Positions 43,875-53,131 of a stretch of 64,000 nucleotides of DNA are shown here, one piece after another. The stretch's first letter is position 1, and every line of letters starts with the position of its first letter. The DNA is taken from assembly GCF_923081025.1 (NCBI RefSeq), contig NZ_CAKLPZ010000005.1, positions 1 through 64,000 of the forward strand, given 5' to 3'. The position numbers and the translations under genes are program-made. The DNA comes from Neolewinella maritima (GTDB taxonomy: Bacteria; Bacteroidota; Bacteroidia; Chitinophagales; Saprospiraceae). The notes beneath the pieces were generated by a model, which was given only the letters and a program-made list of their open reading frames with translations, searched no databases and was not told the DNA's origin.

Positions 43875-44675
43875 TCCGAAGGGGGTGCGGGTACTGCCTG
43901 ACCGCCGCGTCTCGTCCCAGATCAGGCGGTTGGCAGCTACCATACCGGGGGTGACGTAGCCGCGATCGTGATCCAGGTGCAGGCACACGGCGGCGTAGCG
44001 GATCTGTACGGGGTGGAGGCCTGCGTTGAGGAGCCGGTCCCCAAACTCGCGGTCCTCGCCCCCGTACTTCATGCGGGTGTCGAAGCCGTTGGCGTCCAGG
44101 ACGTGCCGGGTCCAGGTGCTGGCGTTGTGGCCGTTCCAACTGGGCCGGGTGGGGGTCAGGCGATTGAGCAGGCGCGCGGCCCGGGGCGACTGGATGAGCT
44201 TGAGGTCTTTGATGGAGGTGGGCTTGCCCCGTCGGCGCAGCCAGCCGGCAGTGAAGCAGCGCTGACTGGCTACATCGGCCTGCGTAAGCTGCTCGCTCAG
44301 GGAACGGGGAAGTTTATAGTAGCCGCCCGACAGGAAGCTATTGGGGCGGCGCAGGCGCAGGTGCGTAGCGACAAAATCTTGACGGGGTATACAGTCGCCG
44401 TCGGTAAATACGAGGTAGTCCGCCCGTGCCGCGGCGATGGCTTTATTGAGGATCTCCGTTTTGCGGAAGCCGGCATCCTCGTGCCATACCCACTGGATAT
44501 CCAGGGCGGAAGACTTCCGATACCGCTCGATGAACTGGCGGGTTTCGCTACCGGAGCCGTCGTCGGCGATGATGAGCTCGAAGTCGGTCCGCGTCTGCAC
44601 CTCGAAGCCCCAGAGCACTTTTTCTAGCCAGGCCGGACTGTTGTAGGTGGACACGATGACGGAGGCCTGCGGCAT
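43860..44675 (-). CDS. Family 2 glycosyltransferase
   Basis: A 271-residue GT-A glycosyltransferase with VSTYNSPAWLEKVLWG at the N-terminus, ELIIADDGSGSET, the DXD-type FTDGDC, and the later YGGEDREFG motif of chondroitin-polymerase-like GT2. It transfers a sugar from a nucleotide donor. TACCTTTG at 44680-44687, 4 nt before the ATG, indicates a leaderless message. The neighbours are two membrane glycosyltransferases, so envelope glycan work is likely. Confidence 0.9.
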   Translation of the reverse strand: MPQASVIVSTYNSPAWLEKVLWGFEVQTRTDFELIIADDGSGSETRQFIERYRKSSALDIQWVWHEDAGFRKTEILNKAIAAARADYLVFTDGDCIPRQDFVATHLRLRRPNSFLSGGYYKLPRSLSEQLTQADVASQRCFTAGWLRRRGKPTSIKDLKLIQSPRAARLLNRLTPTRPSWNGHNASTWTRHVLDANGFDTRMKYGGEDREFGDRLLNAGLHPVQIRYAAVCLHLDHDRGYVTPGMVAANRLIWDETRRSGSTRTPFGLVQT

Positions 44676-44679
44676 ACGG

Positions 44680-44687
44680 CAAAGGTA
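44680..44687 (-). promoter_or_regulatory. Bacteroidota -7 element, GT2 gene
   Basis: TACCTTTG followed by CCGT and ATG, the same layout as the pcrB gene. Confidence 0.55.
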
Positions 44688-44699
44688 GCGGTCGGGTCA

Positions 44700-45395
44700 C
44701 TACCAGCTGTGGTGCAGGCTCAGCTGCACCTGGGGTTTGGCATAGGCTACGATGCGCTGCCGCATGTAGCCCAGCTGCACCCGCAGATTATCGCGCAGGC
44801 CGTAGCCGAGGGCCGCGTACGAGCGGTTGCGGTCGAAGAACTGCACCGTGCGGCCGTTCCCGATGCTGGTCTGTCCGTTGATGAACAGCTCGTTGTAGAG
44901 TGCGAGGTAGAGGGTGTTGCGTTCCAGCTCGGTATTATTGAGCAGCACGTTGACGAAGATATTGTAGCGGTAGCGGGTCCGGAAGTCCTGCCCCTCCACC
45001 CAGCGCTGCTCGTAGCGGAAGCGGTGGGTCAGGCGGACGCGGTCGCTGATCCGCTGCGGCAGCAGCGCCTCCTGGTACACGCGGCTCTCGCCACTGGTGG
45101 CATCGCTGTCTCCGAAGGTACCGCTGGTGATATTGGCGTAGCCCAGGGTGAGGAGCACTTGCGTTTCCTGCGGGCGGTAGGTGAGCCCGCCGCGCAGTAG
45201 TAGTTGTTCCAGGTCGCCGCCGGCGTTCCAGGACCGGTACTGTACATCGCCCTGTACGCCCAGGGGTCCACTGCCGAGGGGGGCGGTGAAGAAGTACATG
45301 TACCAGGCGCCGAGCTGGTCCTCATCGACGGACGTCTGGGCCGCAGTGGACGAGCTAATAATAAACAGCAGTAAAAGTGGGAAAAGTCGAAGCAT
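44700..45395 (-). CDS. DUF2490 domain outer-membrane protein
   Basis: ATG 45395 gives a signal peptide (MLRLFPLLLLFIISSSTAAQ). The body is a beta-barrel-like DUF2490 protein (LGAWYMYFFTAPLG, LLRGGLTYR, RFRYEQRWVEGQDFRTRYRYN, SYAALGYGLR) ending in LSLHHSW with a terminal aromatic residue, typical of outer-membrane barrels. Function unknown. Confidence 0.85.
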   Translation of the reverse strand: MLRLFPLLLLFIISSSTAAQTSVDEDQLGAWYMYFFTAPLGSGPLGVQGDVQYRSWNAGGDLEQLLLRGGLTYRPQETQVLLTLGYANITSGTFGDSDATSGESRVYQEALLPQRISDRVRLTHRFRYEQRWVEGQDFRTRYRYNIFVNVLLNNTELERNTLYLALYNELFINGQTSIGNGRTVQFFDRNRSYAALGYGLRDNLRVQLGYMRQRIVAYAKPQVQLSLHHSW

Positions 45396-45453
45396 AGATC
45401 CGTGCATACGTAAGGGAATCATACACGGGGGCATACCATATGTTTAGCCGCTC

Positions 45454-45461
45454 TACCTTTG
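45454..45461 (+). promoter_or_regulatory. Bacteroidota -7 element, second GT39 gene
   Basis: TACCTTTG, 11 nt before ATG 45473; supports that start over the earlier ATG at 45440. Confidence 0.5.
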
Positions 45462-45472
45462 CGGCCCTTCTT

Positions 45473-46885
45473 ATGTCCGTACGCCTCCCCCGTCTGCCGC
45501 CCTTCTGGTTCTTTCTGCTGCTGGCCGTGGCGTTGCGCTGGGGTAGCTTTTTTGTCTCGGTGATCGACCACGACGAGAGCACTTACATCGTCATCGCCGA
45601 CGAGCTGCTGCGCGGCAAGGTCTACCTGCGCGACGTGGTCGACACTAAGCCCATCGGCATCTTCTGGATCTACGCGCTCCTGAACACCATCACCGGCGGC
45701 AGCATCCCCCTGCTGCGGCTGGCCACTACGGTGGCGGTAGCCCTGGGTTCCTGGGGCCTGTTCGTCGCCAATCTGCGCGCTATGGGCGACCGCACGGCGG
45801 GTTACGTAGCCGGGGTGCTGTACGTGCTCATGTGCAGCATCTACGCCCACTACGGCATGGCCCCCAATACGGAGCACTACTTCAACGCACTCACGATCTG
45901 GGCCGTAGCCATCAGCGTAGCCGCCCCCCGCAAGCGCTGGGGCTGGGCGGGACTCCTGCTGGGCCTGGCCTTCATCATCAAACCCTTCGCGGCGGCCGAG
46001 GCCGGTGCCGTGGGGCTCTTCCTGGTATGGCACTACCGCAATAACCTGCGCCGGATGATCGGTCAGGGGCTACTCCTCGTGGGTACCTGGGCGCTGCCCG
46101 TAGCCGGTGTAGTGGCCTACTACTGGCAGCTCGACCTGCTGCCGGCACTCTACTTCTACAGCGTGGAAGTGGCCGGGGCCTACCCCATCGAGCTACCCTG
46201 GTACCTGCGCCTGAAGTACATGGGTGATTACCTGCTGCGCTACAGTCCGTTCATCCTTGCGGGCGGGGCCGCGCTGGTGCGTGGGTCGTTCAGCAAGGGG
46301 CAGATCCAGTGGCTCGCCTACCTCCTCCTGCACTTCGTACTGGTCACCTTCGTGATCCTGATCACGGGCAAGCGCTACGGGCACTACCAGGTACAACTAC
46401 ACCCCGTGGTGGCCCTGTGGGTGGGAGCTACGGCGGGGCTGCTGTGGCGGGAGGTGTGGCAACGGCGCGGTGTACTCATCGGGTTGGGGGCGGTGGTGCT
46501 GGGTATTGGATTGGCGTATGCGCTGTACTACGGGGCAAAGGAGGCCCGTCCGGAGGCGATCACGGCATACCTGCGTCCGCGGCTACAGCCCGGGGAGACC
46601 TTTTTTGCCATCAACGGCTTTCAGATCACCTACCACCTGCTCGACCGTCCGCTACCTACCCCCTACGCGCATCCTTCCCTGCTGTACTCGGCCCACCATG
46701 CGGCGGCGCTGGAGATTGACGAGCAGCGGGTGGCCCAGTCGATCATCGATAATCCCCGGGTGAAATACCTGGTGGGTGGTACCGACAAGGCCGGATCCGA
46801 TACGCCACTGACGCGACGCCTACTCGAGCACTTCCGCGTAGCGGGCGATGTGGATGAGGAGGTACGGGTGTGGGTGCGTAAGTAA
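45473..46885 (+). CDS. GT39-like membrane glycosyltransferase (second)
   Basis: A 470-residue integral membrane GT-C protein. DHDESTYIVIADELLRGKVYL near residues 30-50 holds the acidic catalytic motif, VVDTKPIGIFWIY follows, and about 10 helices are seen. It probably glycosylates a lipid or protein at the inner membrane. The start at 45473 is set by the -7 element directly upstream. It lies divergent from the DUF2490 gene. Confidence 0.85.
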   Translation: MSVRLPRLPPFWFFLLLAVALRWGSFFVSVIDHDESTYIVIADELLRGKVYLRDVVDTKPIGIFWIYALLNTITGGSIPLLRLATTVAVALGSWGLFVANLRAMGDRTAGYVAGVLYVLMCSIYAHYGMAPNTEHYFNALTIWAVAISVAAPRKRWGWAGLLLGLAFIIKPFAAAEAGAVGLFLVWHYRNNLRRMIGQGLLLVGTWALPVAGVVAYYWQLDLLPALYFYSVEVAGAYPIELPWYLRLKYMGDYLLRYSPFILAGGAALVRGSFSKGQIQWLAYLLLHFVLVTFVILITGKRYGHYQVQLHPVVALWVGATAGLLWREVWQRRGVLIGLGAVVLGIGLAYALYYGAKEARPEAITAYLRPRLQPGETFFAINGFQITYHLLDRPLPTPYAHPSLLYSAHHAAALEIDEQRVAQSIIDNPRVKYLVGGTDKAGSDTPLTRRLLEHFRVAGDVDEEVRVWVRK

Positions 46886-46892
46886 GCAGGGC

Positions 46893-48371
46893 TTAGGGTG
46901 CGGTACGTACGCCCCGGAAGCCCCGCCGGGCAATTCCGGCATTGGACGTAGTGGCCGCAAATTCCCGCTCTGAAGTATATATGAAGTAAAAGGTCAGGGA
47001 GTAGTCTCCCCCCCGCTCCCCGTAGCCGGTATTGGTGGGGGGCCACGTACTTACGTTGGAGGCACCGGTAGTGGTAAGTGTACCGTCTCCGTGCAGGCCA
47101 TTGAAGGCTCGCCCGGTAGCGTTGCCTACCGTGACCGTAAGCTCGGATACGTTGCCGGCCAGGTCCATGGCTCCGTAGTAGCCAGCACCGCTGCGCTGCC
47201 GGGTCGGACTGGCGGGACTACCGGCTACCGCGCCCGTGCGCAGGGGCCCCTGGGCAGCCACTTCCGTGGGTTGCGTAAGGGAGTACACTACGTTACCAGC
47301 GGTAGTAGAGGGGTTGGAGATGCGCTCGGTGGCAAGGTCAAGATTCGCGATCGTGTAGGCGGTCTGAGCCCGGGTAGTAGTGCCCCATACGCCTTCGTCG
47401 GTCACGGAAGTCAGGGGGCCGCGGGCTGCTTTCTCGAACTCTAGCTCGGTCATGGGCCGCAGTCCCGACCAATCAAGAAAGGCCGCGCTACGGGCGGGGG
47501 ATACAAAATTTACGGGGACAAAGGGCCGGGAGGTGCTCGCCGGACCGGAGCCCGACCAGGTGACCCCATTGCGGACTACGACGGCCTGACTGGCCTTACC
47601 GCTTGCATCCGTGATATCGAGGGTGGTCTGTTGCGTAGGGGTGAGCGTGTTGAAAAAGTCCACCCACTGCTGCTGGGTGACTTCGTACTTCATACAATAA
47701 AAGGCCTTAAACCCCTTCGGATATGCAGCGGGCAGCGTGCCATTATCGCCGCCGCCGCCAGCCGTACCGCCGGTACCGTACGTGAGGTTTCCCGCAGCCG
47801 TTCCGATCACGATGGGTGATTCTGACGTCACCCGGTAGACCACCGACCCGCCGCCGGAGTTGTTCCGAAGTAGAGGGTAAAACTTTTCCCCCTGCCCATC
47901 AGCCAGGTAGAAGGACGCCTGATTGACGTACACCATCTCAATGGCAAACACCTGTAGCGTTACCAGCGCATAGTCTTCAACTCCATCGGCCCCGTAGTCC
48001 CACAGCAACCGTACGTTGTCGAAATTTACCGCGCCGGTGCCGGCGGAGCTACGGTACACGAATGCTCCACGCTGGTCTGCAGTCAGGGCAATATTCGCAC
48101 CCGTTACCCCGGCGGCTCCCAGAATAGTGGCGTGCTTCCACGGTCCGTCTCCCTCCCGGTACTTCACGAAGGTCCAGGCAGCGTCGTAATTACCCGGAGC
48201 GGTGGTGAGGCGCCAGCTGTTCTCCCAGCTGACGTCGAGATTTACGTACGCATACTGTGAATCCTTGAATAATTGGTCGATCCGGACATCGGATACCTGA
48301 ATATTATTTGCCGGCAGACTAGTGACCAAGGCCAGTGTAAGCCACGTAATGAGAAGGAAACGGTTGCGCAT
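46893..48371 (-). CDS. SUMF1-like (formylglycine-generating-enzyme-fold) secreted protein B
   Basis: Has a signal peptide and an N-terminal beta domain (VNLDVSWENSWRLT, DAAWTFVKYREGDGPWKHATI). The C-terminal half (about 225-492) is an FGE/SUMF1 fold: FYCMKYEVTQQQWVDFFN, GLRPMTELEFEKAARG, YYGAMDLAGNVSEL, RGGDYSL, RRGFRGVR. The cysteines that oxidise the sulfatase substrate in true FGE are not seen in the RGG segment, so it is more likely a structural or binding protein, like GldJ/GldK relatives. It has exactly the same length (492) as the paralogue at 49187-50665; a T9SS-tailed protein is encoded between them. Confidence 0.85.
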   Translation of the reverse strand: MRNRFLLITWLTLALVTSLPANNIQVSDVRIDQLFKDSQYAYVNLDVSWENSWRLTTAPGNYDAAWTFVKYREGDGPWKHATILGAAGVTGANIALTADQRGAFVYRSSAGTGAVNFDNVRLLWDYGADGVEDYALVTLQVFAIEMVYVNQASFYLADGQGEKFYPLLRNNSGGGSVVYRVTSESPIVIGTAAGNLTYGTGGTAGGGGDNGTLPAAYPKGFKAFYCMKYEVTQQQWVDFFNTLTPTQQTTLDITDASGKASQAVVVRNGVTWSGSGPASTSRPFVPVNFVSPARSAAFLDWSGLRPMTELEFEKAARGPLTSVTDEGVWGTTTRAQTAYTIANLDLATERISNPSTTAGNVVYSLTQPTEVAAQGPLRTGAVAGSPASPTRQRSGAGYYGAMDLAGNVSELTVTVGNATGRAFNGLHGDGTLTTTGASNVSTWPPTNTGYGERGGDYSLTFYFIYTSEREFAATTSNAGIARRGFRGVRTAP

Positions 48372-48388
48372 AGGTAGAGAATGTAGGG

Positions 48389-49153
48389 TCAGTCGAGCAC
48401 GACCAGTTTTTTACTGCTCACCGGACCGTCCGCCCGACGCAGTTGTACGACATAGGTACCCGTGGGTAAGCCCGCCGGTGCCAGCACCACCTCCCGGGAA
48501 CCCTCGGCAGATAGCGTCCGCTCGATGAGAAGATGACCGGTTATGTTGAAGACGCGCAGCAGTGTTTCCCCCCGGTCCGGCGGACCGTTGAGCTGCAGCG
48601 TACAGCTGCCTCCGTAGGTGGGATTGGGGTAGAGATCGAACGACCAGTCCGTAGCAGTGAACTGCACCGTACGCACGCCGGAGTAGTGGGTGGCGCCGTC
48701 CAGGTCCGTAGTCAGGAGTCGGTAGTAGGATAATCCCGCCAGCGGCTGTTTGTCCGTCATAGCATAGGCAGTGGTGGCGGAGGAATCGGAGGGTGTGCCG
48801 CGCGCCGGTTGCCTTCCGATGGAAAGGAAGCGCACCCCGTCGGCGGAGCGCTCGACCGTAAGGTGTGCAACTGACTCTTCCCGCACAGTGTGCCATGCTA
48901 GGGCTACGCCTTGGGCTACTACGGTAGCGGTGAAGTCGAGCAGAGTCAGCGGCAGCGAGGGTTGTGCGGTAGCCGACTGGCTCTGCGCACTACCCGAGCC
49001 CGTGCCCCCACCGTACATCATACTGGTGGGGCTACCGGTCAGCGTGGTCTGCGGCGGCTGTTGGGTGGCTTCGCCCCGACCGGCTCCCCCCCGGTACTGG
49101 GACCGGGCGGTAGCGACCGACAGTAGACAGAGAAGGAGAAGGAGGAGGCGCAT
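48389..49153 (-). CDS. Secreted protein with T9SS type A C-terminal sorting domain
   Basis: A signal peptide (to about TARSQ) and Gly/Ser/Thr-rich linker lead to a fibronectin-like beta domain (ALAWHTVREESVAHLTVER, YYRLLTTDLDG). The protein ends in a type IX sorting domain: DLYPNPTYGG, LLRVFNITGHLL, GLPTGTYVVQLR, KKLVVLD. It would cross the outer membrane by T9SS and be cut by PorU (gene in this window). It is the middle gene of a SUMF1/T9SS/SUMF1 operon. Confidence 0.88.
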   Translation of the reverse strand: MRLLLLLLCLLSVATARSQYRGGAGRGEATQQPPQTTLTGSPTSMMYGGGTGSGSAQSQSATAQPSLPLTLLDFTATVVAQGVALAWHTVREESVAHLTVERSADGVRFLSIGRQPARGTPSDSSATTAYAMTDKQPLAGLSYYRLLTTDLDGATHYSGVRTVQFTATDWSFDLYPNPTYGGSCTLQLNGPPDRGETLLRVFNITGHLLIERTLSAEGSREVVLAPAGLPTGTYVVQLRRADGPVSSKKLVVLD

Positions 49154-49186
49154 AGAAGATGGACTGGCGTTGAGGGATGGACCGGC

Positions 49187-50665
49187 TTAATTAGCGGGAT
49201 AGGAGCGCACGCCCCGAAAACCGACTACCCCCTGGGCGAGATGATTGATGACCGGGTAGATGCGGCTGGAGAGGGCCATATCCGCCGCTCCCGTGCCGTA
49301 GCTGCCGCCCCGGGCACCCTGGGCTGCTCCTCCGTTAGTCCAACTGGCTTCATTGGCAAATCCATTGGGGGTAAGCTGTCCGTCACCGTGCTGTGCTACG
49401 AAGCTGCGCCCCGCAAGCGTACCTACCGTAACGATCGACTCGTACAGGTTGCCGGATAATTCCAGGATGCCGTAGAAACTTGCTCCGGCTTCCGCACGAC
49501 GGAGTGATTGGGAATTGGCCGCAAAGATGCCGCACCTCAGAGGGCCATTAGTATTGGCATTAGCCGGGGAGGTCCTGATATAGGAGGCGCTCCCAGCGCC
49601 TATCGTATCGCGAGCATTGGTTACTTGCTCATTCGGTGTATCGACATTAGCCAGCAAGAAGCGTGCGCTAAGGTTCGCTGCCGTACCCCAGGCTCGTTCG
49701 CCAGCTACGGGAGCCACCGGGCCGCGCCCGGCCTTTTCATACTCCAGCTCCGTCATGGGCCGCAGTCCACTCCAGTCGAGGTAGGCATTGATCGTGGCGG
49801 TCATGACGAAGTTCATCGGTATGTCGGGTAGTGTAGTGGTGGCTTCGTTACCAGCCGTCCAGGCCAGGCCGTTGCGGTTCACCTCGCCCTGAGACGCTTT
49901 TGCGTCGAATATTCGTAGGCCGAGGGTGTCTTGCTGGGTCGCCGTAAGGGTATTGAAAAAGTCACGGTACTGCCGCTGTGACACCTCGTACTTCATACAG
50001 TAGAATGCTCGGTAGCCCTTGGGGTAAGCGGCCGGGATCGGTCCGGCCTGGTCCCCACTAAATTGACTCGTGGCGTAGTACAGGTTTCCCACCGCAGTCC
50101 CTACCGGGATACTTTCGGCCGAGGTTACGCGATAGGGAGTGCGCTGGGCGGCTTCCGACGTCACCCGGTAAAATTCCGAGGTGAGTCCGCCATTAGAGCC
50201 CAGCGAGAAGGGGCCCTCGGGCACGTAGACCATCTCAACGGCAAACACCTTCAGGGTCACGACCGCACCCTTGGGCAGGTTGTCGGCCGCATCGTCCCAG
50301 ACCAGCACGATATCATTAAATGTAGAGGTACCGAAGCCGGGTGCAGAGCGGTAGATGAACGCCCCCCGTGTGTCCGCCGATAGGTCGATTTGCGCGCCAG
50401 TGGGTTGGCTATCCACCCCCTTGAGGGTAAGGTGCTGCCAGCCGCTGTTGCCCGCACGGTACTTGATGAATACCCAGGCGGCATCGTGGTTATCGGCCCC
50501 GCCCTCGATCCGCCAGCTGTTGCTCCACGTCAGGTCGAAGGACAGGGTCGTGGTGCCGGTACTCAGGTTGCGCCGAAGCGTCTGCGCATTCGAAACAAAG
50601 ATGTCATTAGCCCAAGCCGTGGAGAGGTGCAGCAGGAATAGCACTGACAGGGTACACTGTTTCAT
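49187..50665 (-). CDS. SUMF1-like (formylglycine-generating-enzyme-fold) secreted protein A
   Basis: A 492-residue secreted protein with the same layout as 46893-48371: signal peptide, beta domain (LSFDLTWSNSWRIEG, DAAWVFIKYRAGNSGWQHLTL), then FGE fold (FYCMKYEVSQRQYRDFFN, GLRPMTELEYEKAGRG, FYGILELSGNLYES, ARGGSYG, GFRGVRS). The FGE catalytic cysteines are not visible. First gene of the operon, 33 bp before the T9SS gene. Paralogue of the third gene. Confidence 0.85.
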   Translation of the reverse strand: MKQCTLSVLFLLHLSTAWANDIFVSNAQTLRRNLSTGTTTLSFDLTWSNSWRIEGGADNHDAAWVFIKYRAGNSGWQHLTLKGVDSQPTGAQIDLSADTRGAFIYRSAPGFGTSTFNDIVLVWDDAADNLPKGAVVTLKVFAVEMVYVPEGPFSLGSNGGLTSEFYRVTSEAAQRTPYRVTSAESIPVGTAVGNLYYATSQFSGDQAGPIPAAYPKGYRAFYCMKYEVSQRQYRDFFNTLTATQQDTLGLRIFDAKASQGEVNRNGLAWTAGNEATTTLPDIPMNFVMTATINAYLDWSGLRPMTELEYEKAGRGPVAPVAGERAWGTAANLSARFLLANVDTPNEQVTNARDTIGAGSASYIRTSPANANTNGPLRCGIFAANSQSLRRAEAGASFYGILELSGNLYESIVTVGTLAGRSFVAQHGDGQLTPNGFANEASWTNGGAAQGARGGSYGTGAADMALSSRIYPVINHLAQGVVGFRGVRSYPAN

Positions 50666-51010
50666 TGGGATTAATTAGCATTCCCCCCGGGGCCCACTGC
50701 GTATAAACGCAAGCAGCCGTACCGGCATAAACCGGATCTGCGGTGGTTCGGAAGAACTTCGGTCCTCTAACTGGGTCCCTGGTATTAACCAGTGGACGGA
50801 GCCAAAACGGAAGCGAAACACACAAAATTATGTGTTGAAACTACTTTTTAAAGTCAACTGACTTCAACCGCCAGGTCAAGCTCCATTTTCGCTTGATCGT
50901 TCGCTTTGCCCCGCACCGGCGGCCCCGCCCACTGCCGTGCCCGTCCAGTCGGTCCCCTACCCTACCTTTGCCGCCCTTAACCCCTTAGCCCCCTTATACC
51001 CCCCGCTCCC
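50666..51010. promoter_or_regulatory. Divergent gap between SUMF1 operon and aspS
   Basis: A 345-bp gap holding promoters for both sides. TACCTTTG at 50963-50970 is a perfect -7 element for aspS (40 nt before ATG). A GC-rich repeat copy, GCACCGGCGGCCCCGCCC, lies at 50913-50930. An AT-rich TTTTTAAAGTCAACTGACTTC stretch near 50845-50866 contains a short GTCA/TGAC palindrome. Confidence 0.45.
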
Positions 51011-52783
51011 ATGTTCCGTACCCACACCTGCGGCCAGCTCCGCCTCCCCGACGCCGGCCAAGAAGTAACCCTCAGCGGCTGGGTCCAGGCCGGCCGGGAT
51101 TTTGGCGGACTCACCTTCGTAGACCTGCGCGACCGCTACGGCATCACCCAAGTCGTATTCGACAGCGACGACGATGCCGCCCTGGCCGACCAGGCCGGTA
51201 AGCTGGGCCGCGAGTGGGTCGTGCAGGTGAGCGGGGAAGTGCGCGAGCGCACTAGCAAGAACCCCAACCGCCCCACCGGCGAGGTAGAGGTACTGGCCCG
51301 TACGCTCACCGTACTCAATAAATCGAAGGTGCCCCCCTTCACCATCGAAGACGAGACCGACGGGGGTGACGACCTGCGCATGAAGTACCGCTACCTGGAC
51401 CTGCGCCGCGGGCCCCTGCAGCAAAACCTGCTCTTCCGCTCTAAACTGGCCCTGGCCGTGCGCGCCTACCTGGGCGGGCAGGACTTCGTAGAGGTAGAAA
51501 CCCCCAACCTCATCAAGTCTACCCCCGAAGGAGCGCGCGATTTCGTCGTACCCAGCCGCATGAACGAGGGGCAGTTCTACGCCCTGCCGCAGAGTCCGCA
51601 GACCTTCAAGCAGCTGCTGATGGTGGCCGGCTACGACCGCTACTTCCAGATCGTGAAGTGCTTCCGCGACGAGGACCTGCGGGCCGATCGCCAGCCAGAA
51701 TTTACGCAGATCGACTGCGAAATGGCCTTCGTGACCCAGGAGGACGTGCTGAATACCTTCGAGGGGCTCACCCGCCACCTCTTCAGCGAGGTCAAGCAGG
51801 TGGAGCTGGGCGACTTCCCCCGTATGCAGTACGACGAGGCCCTGCGCCGCTACGGCTCCGACAAGCCCGACCTGCGCTTCGGCATGGAGCTGGTGGACCT
51901 CAGCGCGGTAGCCCAGGGCAGGGGCTTCAAGGTGTTCGACGCGGCCGAGCTGGTGGTAGGCATCCGGGTACCGGGCAAGGCCGACCTGAGCCGCAAGCAG
52001 CTCGACGCGCTCACCGACTGGGTAAAGCGCCCGCAGATCGGTGCCCGGGGACTGGTGTACGCCAAGTTCAACGCCGACGGCAGTATTAAATCCAGCGTAG
52101 ACAAGTTCTTCGATCAGGAAGCTTTGCAGGCCTGGGCCGCGGTCGCCGGTGCCGAGGCGGGCGATCTGCTGCTGGTACTGAGCGGGGAGGAGGAAGCTAG
52201 CCGCAAACAACTCGGCAGCCTACGCTTGCACGTAGCGGCGGAGCACGAGATGATCCCCGCCGGGGTGTTCAAGCCCCTCTGGGTGGTCGACTTTCCCCTA
52301 CTGGAATGGAACGAAGAGAGCCAGCGCTTTCACGCCATGCACCACCCCTTCACCAGTCCCAAGCGGGAGGAAGTGGAGCGGATGCTGACCGGCGATCACG
52401 AAACCATGAAGGCCCTGAAGGCCGATGCCTACGACCTGGTCATCAACGGCGCGGAGATAGGTGGTGGCTCGGTGCGGATCTACGACCGGAGTCTGCAGGA
52501 GAAGAACTTTCAGTTGCTGGGCTTCACTCCCGAGGAGGCCGAGGCGCAGTTCGGTTTCCTGATGGGTGCCTTCGAGTACGGAGCGCCGCCGCACGCGGGC
52601 ATTGCCTTCGGCTTCGACCGGCTGTGCGCGGTGATGAACGGACAGAGCTCGATCCGCGACTTCATTGCCTTTCCCAAGAATAACCAGGGCCGCGACGTGA
52701 TGATCGACGCGCCGGCCCTGATCGATGCCAAACAGCTCGAAGAACTCGGCCTGAGCCTAGAGATTGCTGCGGAGAAACGTTAA
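51011..52783 (+). CDS. aspS: Aspartyl-tRNA synthetase
   Basis: Charges tRNA-Asp with aspartate in the cytosol. The N-terminal OB-fold anticodon domain (about 1-105, [21 protein letters not shown]), class II motif 1 and 2 region ([41 protein letters not shown]), the bacterial insertion domain (about 280-420), and motif 3 ([15 protein letters not shown]) are all present. At 590 residues it is the bacterial type. Confidence 0.97.
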   Translation: MFRTHTCGQLRLPDAGQEVTLSGWVQAGRDFGGLTFVDLRDRYGITQVVFDSDDDAALADQAGKLGREWVVQVSGEVRERTSKNPNRPTGEVEVLARTLTVLNKSKVPPFTIEDETDGGDDLRMKYRYLDLRRGPLQQNLLFRSKLALAVRAYLGGQDFVEVETPNLIKSTPEGARDFVVPSRMNEGQFYALPQSPQTFKQLLMVAGYDRYFQIVKCFRDEDLRADRQPEFTQIDCEMAFVTQEDVLNTFEGLTRHLFSEVKQVELGDFPRMQYDEALRRYGSDKPDLRFGMELVDLSAVAQGRGFKVFDAAELVVGIRVPGKADLSRKQLDALTDWVKRPQIGARGLVYAKFNADGSIKSSVDKFFDQEALQAWAAVAGAEAGDLLLVLSGEEEASRKQLGSLRLHVAAEHEMIPAGVFKPLWVVDFPLLEWNEESQRFHAMHHPFTSPKREEVERMLTGDHETMKALKADAYDLVINGAEIGGGSVRIYDRSLQEKNFQLLGFTPEEAEAQFGFLMGAFEYGAPPHAGIAFGFDRLCAVMNGQSSIRDFIAFPKNNQGRDVMIDAPALIDAKQLEELGLSLEIAAEKR

Positions 52784-53129
52784 AGTTTCGTATATCTATC
52801 AGAAAAAAGGTGTGGATCGATCCGAAGTATGGCCTGCGGCGTATATTTGTCGTACCGACTTGCACGACCGCGCACCTATTTGTATATGGTTTAGCTTTGT
52901 GTTCCGGTCTCCGGCTCGGTTATTGACACTATTGACGACAACACGTATTCACCTTTTTTTCTGATTTTAAGTGCGTGCCTCCTGGCAGTACTGCGTTAGG
53001 CTATGTGACACTATTGACACTGTTTACTGAACAACACTCCTTGTATTACTTGAGATTGTATCGTATAAGTTAACTACCATTCTAACGGGCGAGGGCGCTG
53101 CGGTTCACACCGGAGCGCCTTTCGCTTTT
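52784..53129. other. AT-rich gap with direct repeat and possible small RNA
   Basis: No protein gene is supportable here. TGACACTATTGAC occurs twice, 52924-52936 and 53006-53018. TATATTTG (52842-52849) and TAGCTTTG (52893-52900) match the -7 pattern on the plus strand. A plus-strand terminator at 53094-53131 ends the gap, so a short RNA from about 52905 to 53125 is possible, or this is a long aspS 3' region. Confidence 0.35.
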
Positions 53130-53131
53130 TT
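53094..53131 (+). terminator. Rho-independent terminator
   Basis: GGCGCTGCGG (53094-53103) pairs with CCGGAGCGCC (53110-53119), one mismatch, followed by TTTCGCTTTTTT. It ends either aspS or an RNA in the gap. It abuts the end of the minus-strand lipoprotein gene. Confidence 0.65.

Noticed and set aside
50957-52210. 417-residue minus-strand ORF opposite aspS
   Set aside because: Long only because of GC-rich codon use; aspS has all class II motifs.
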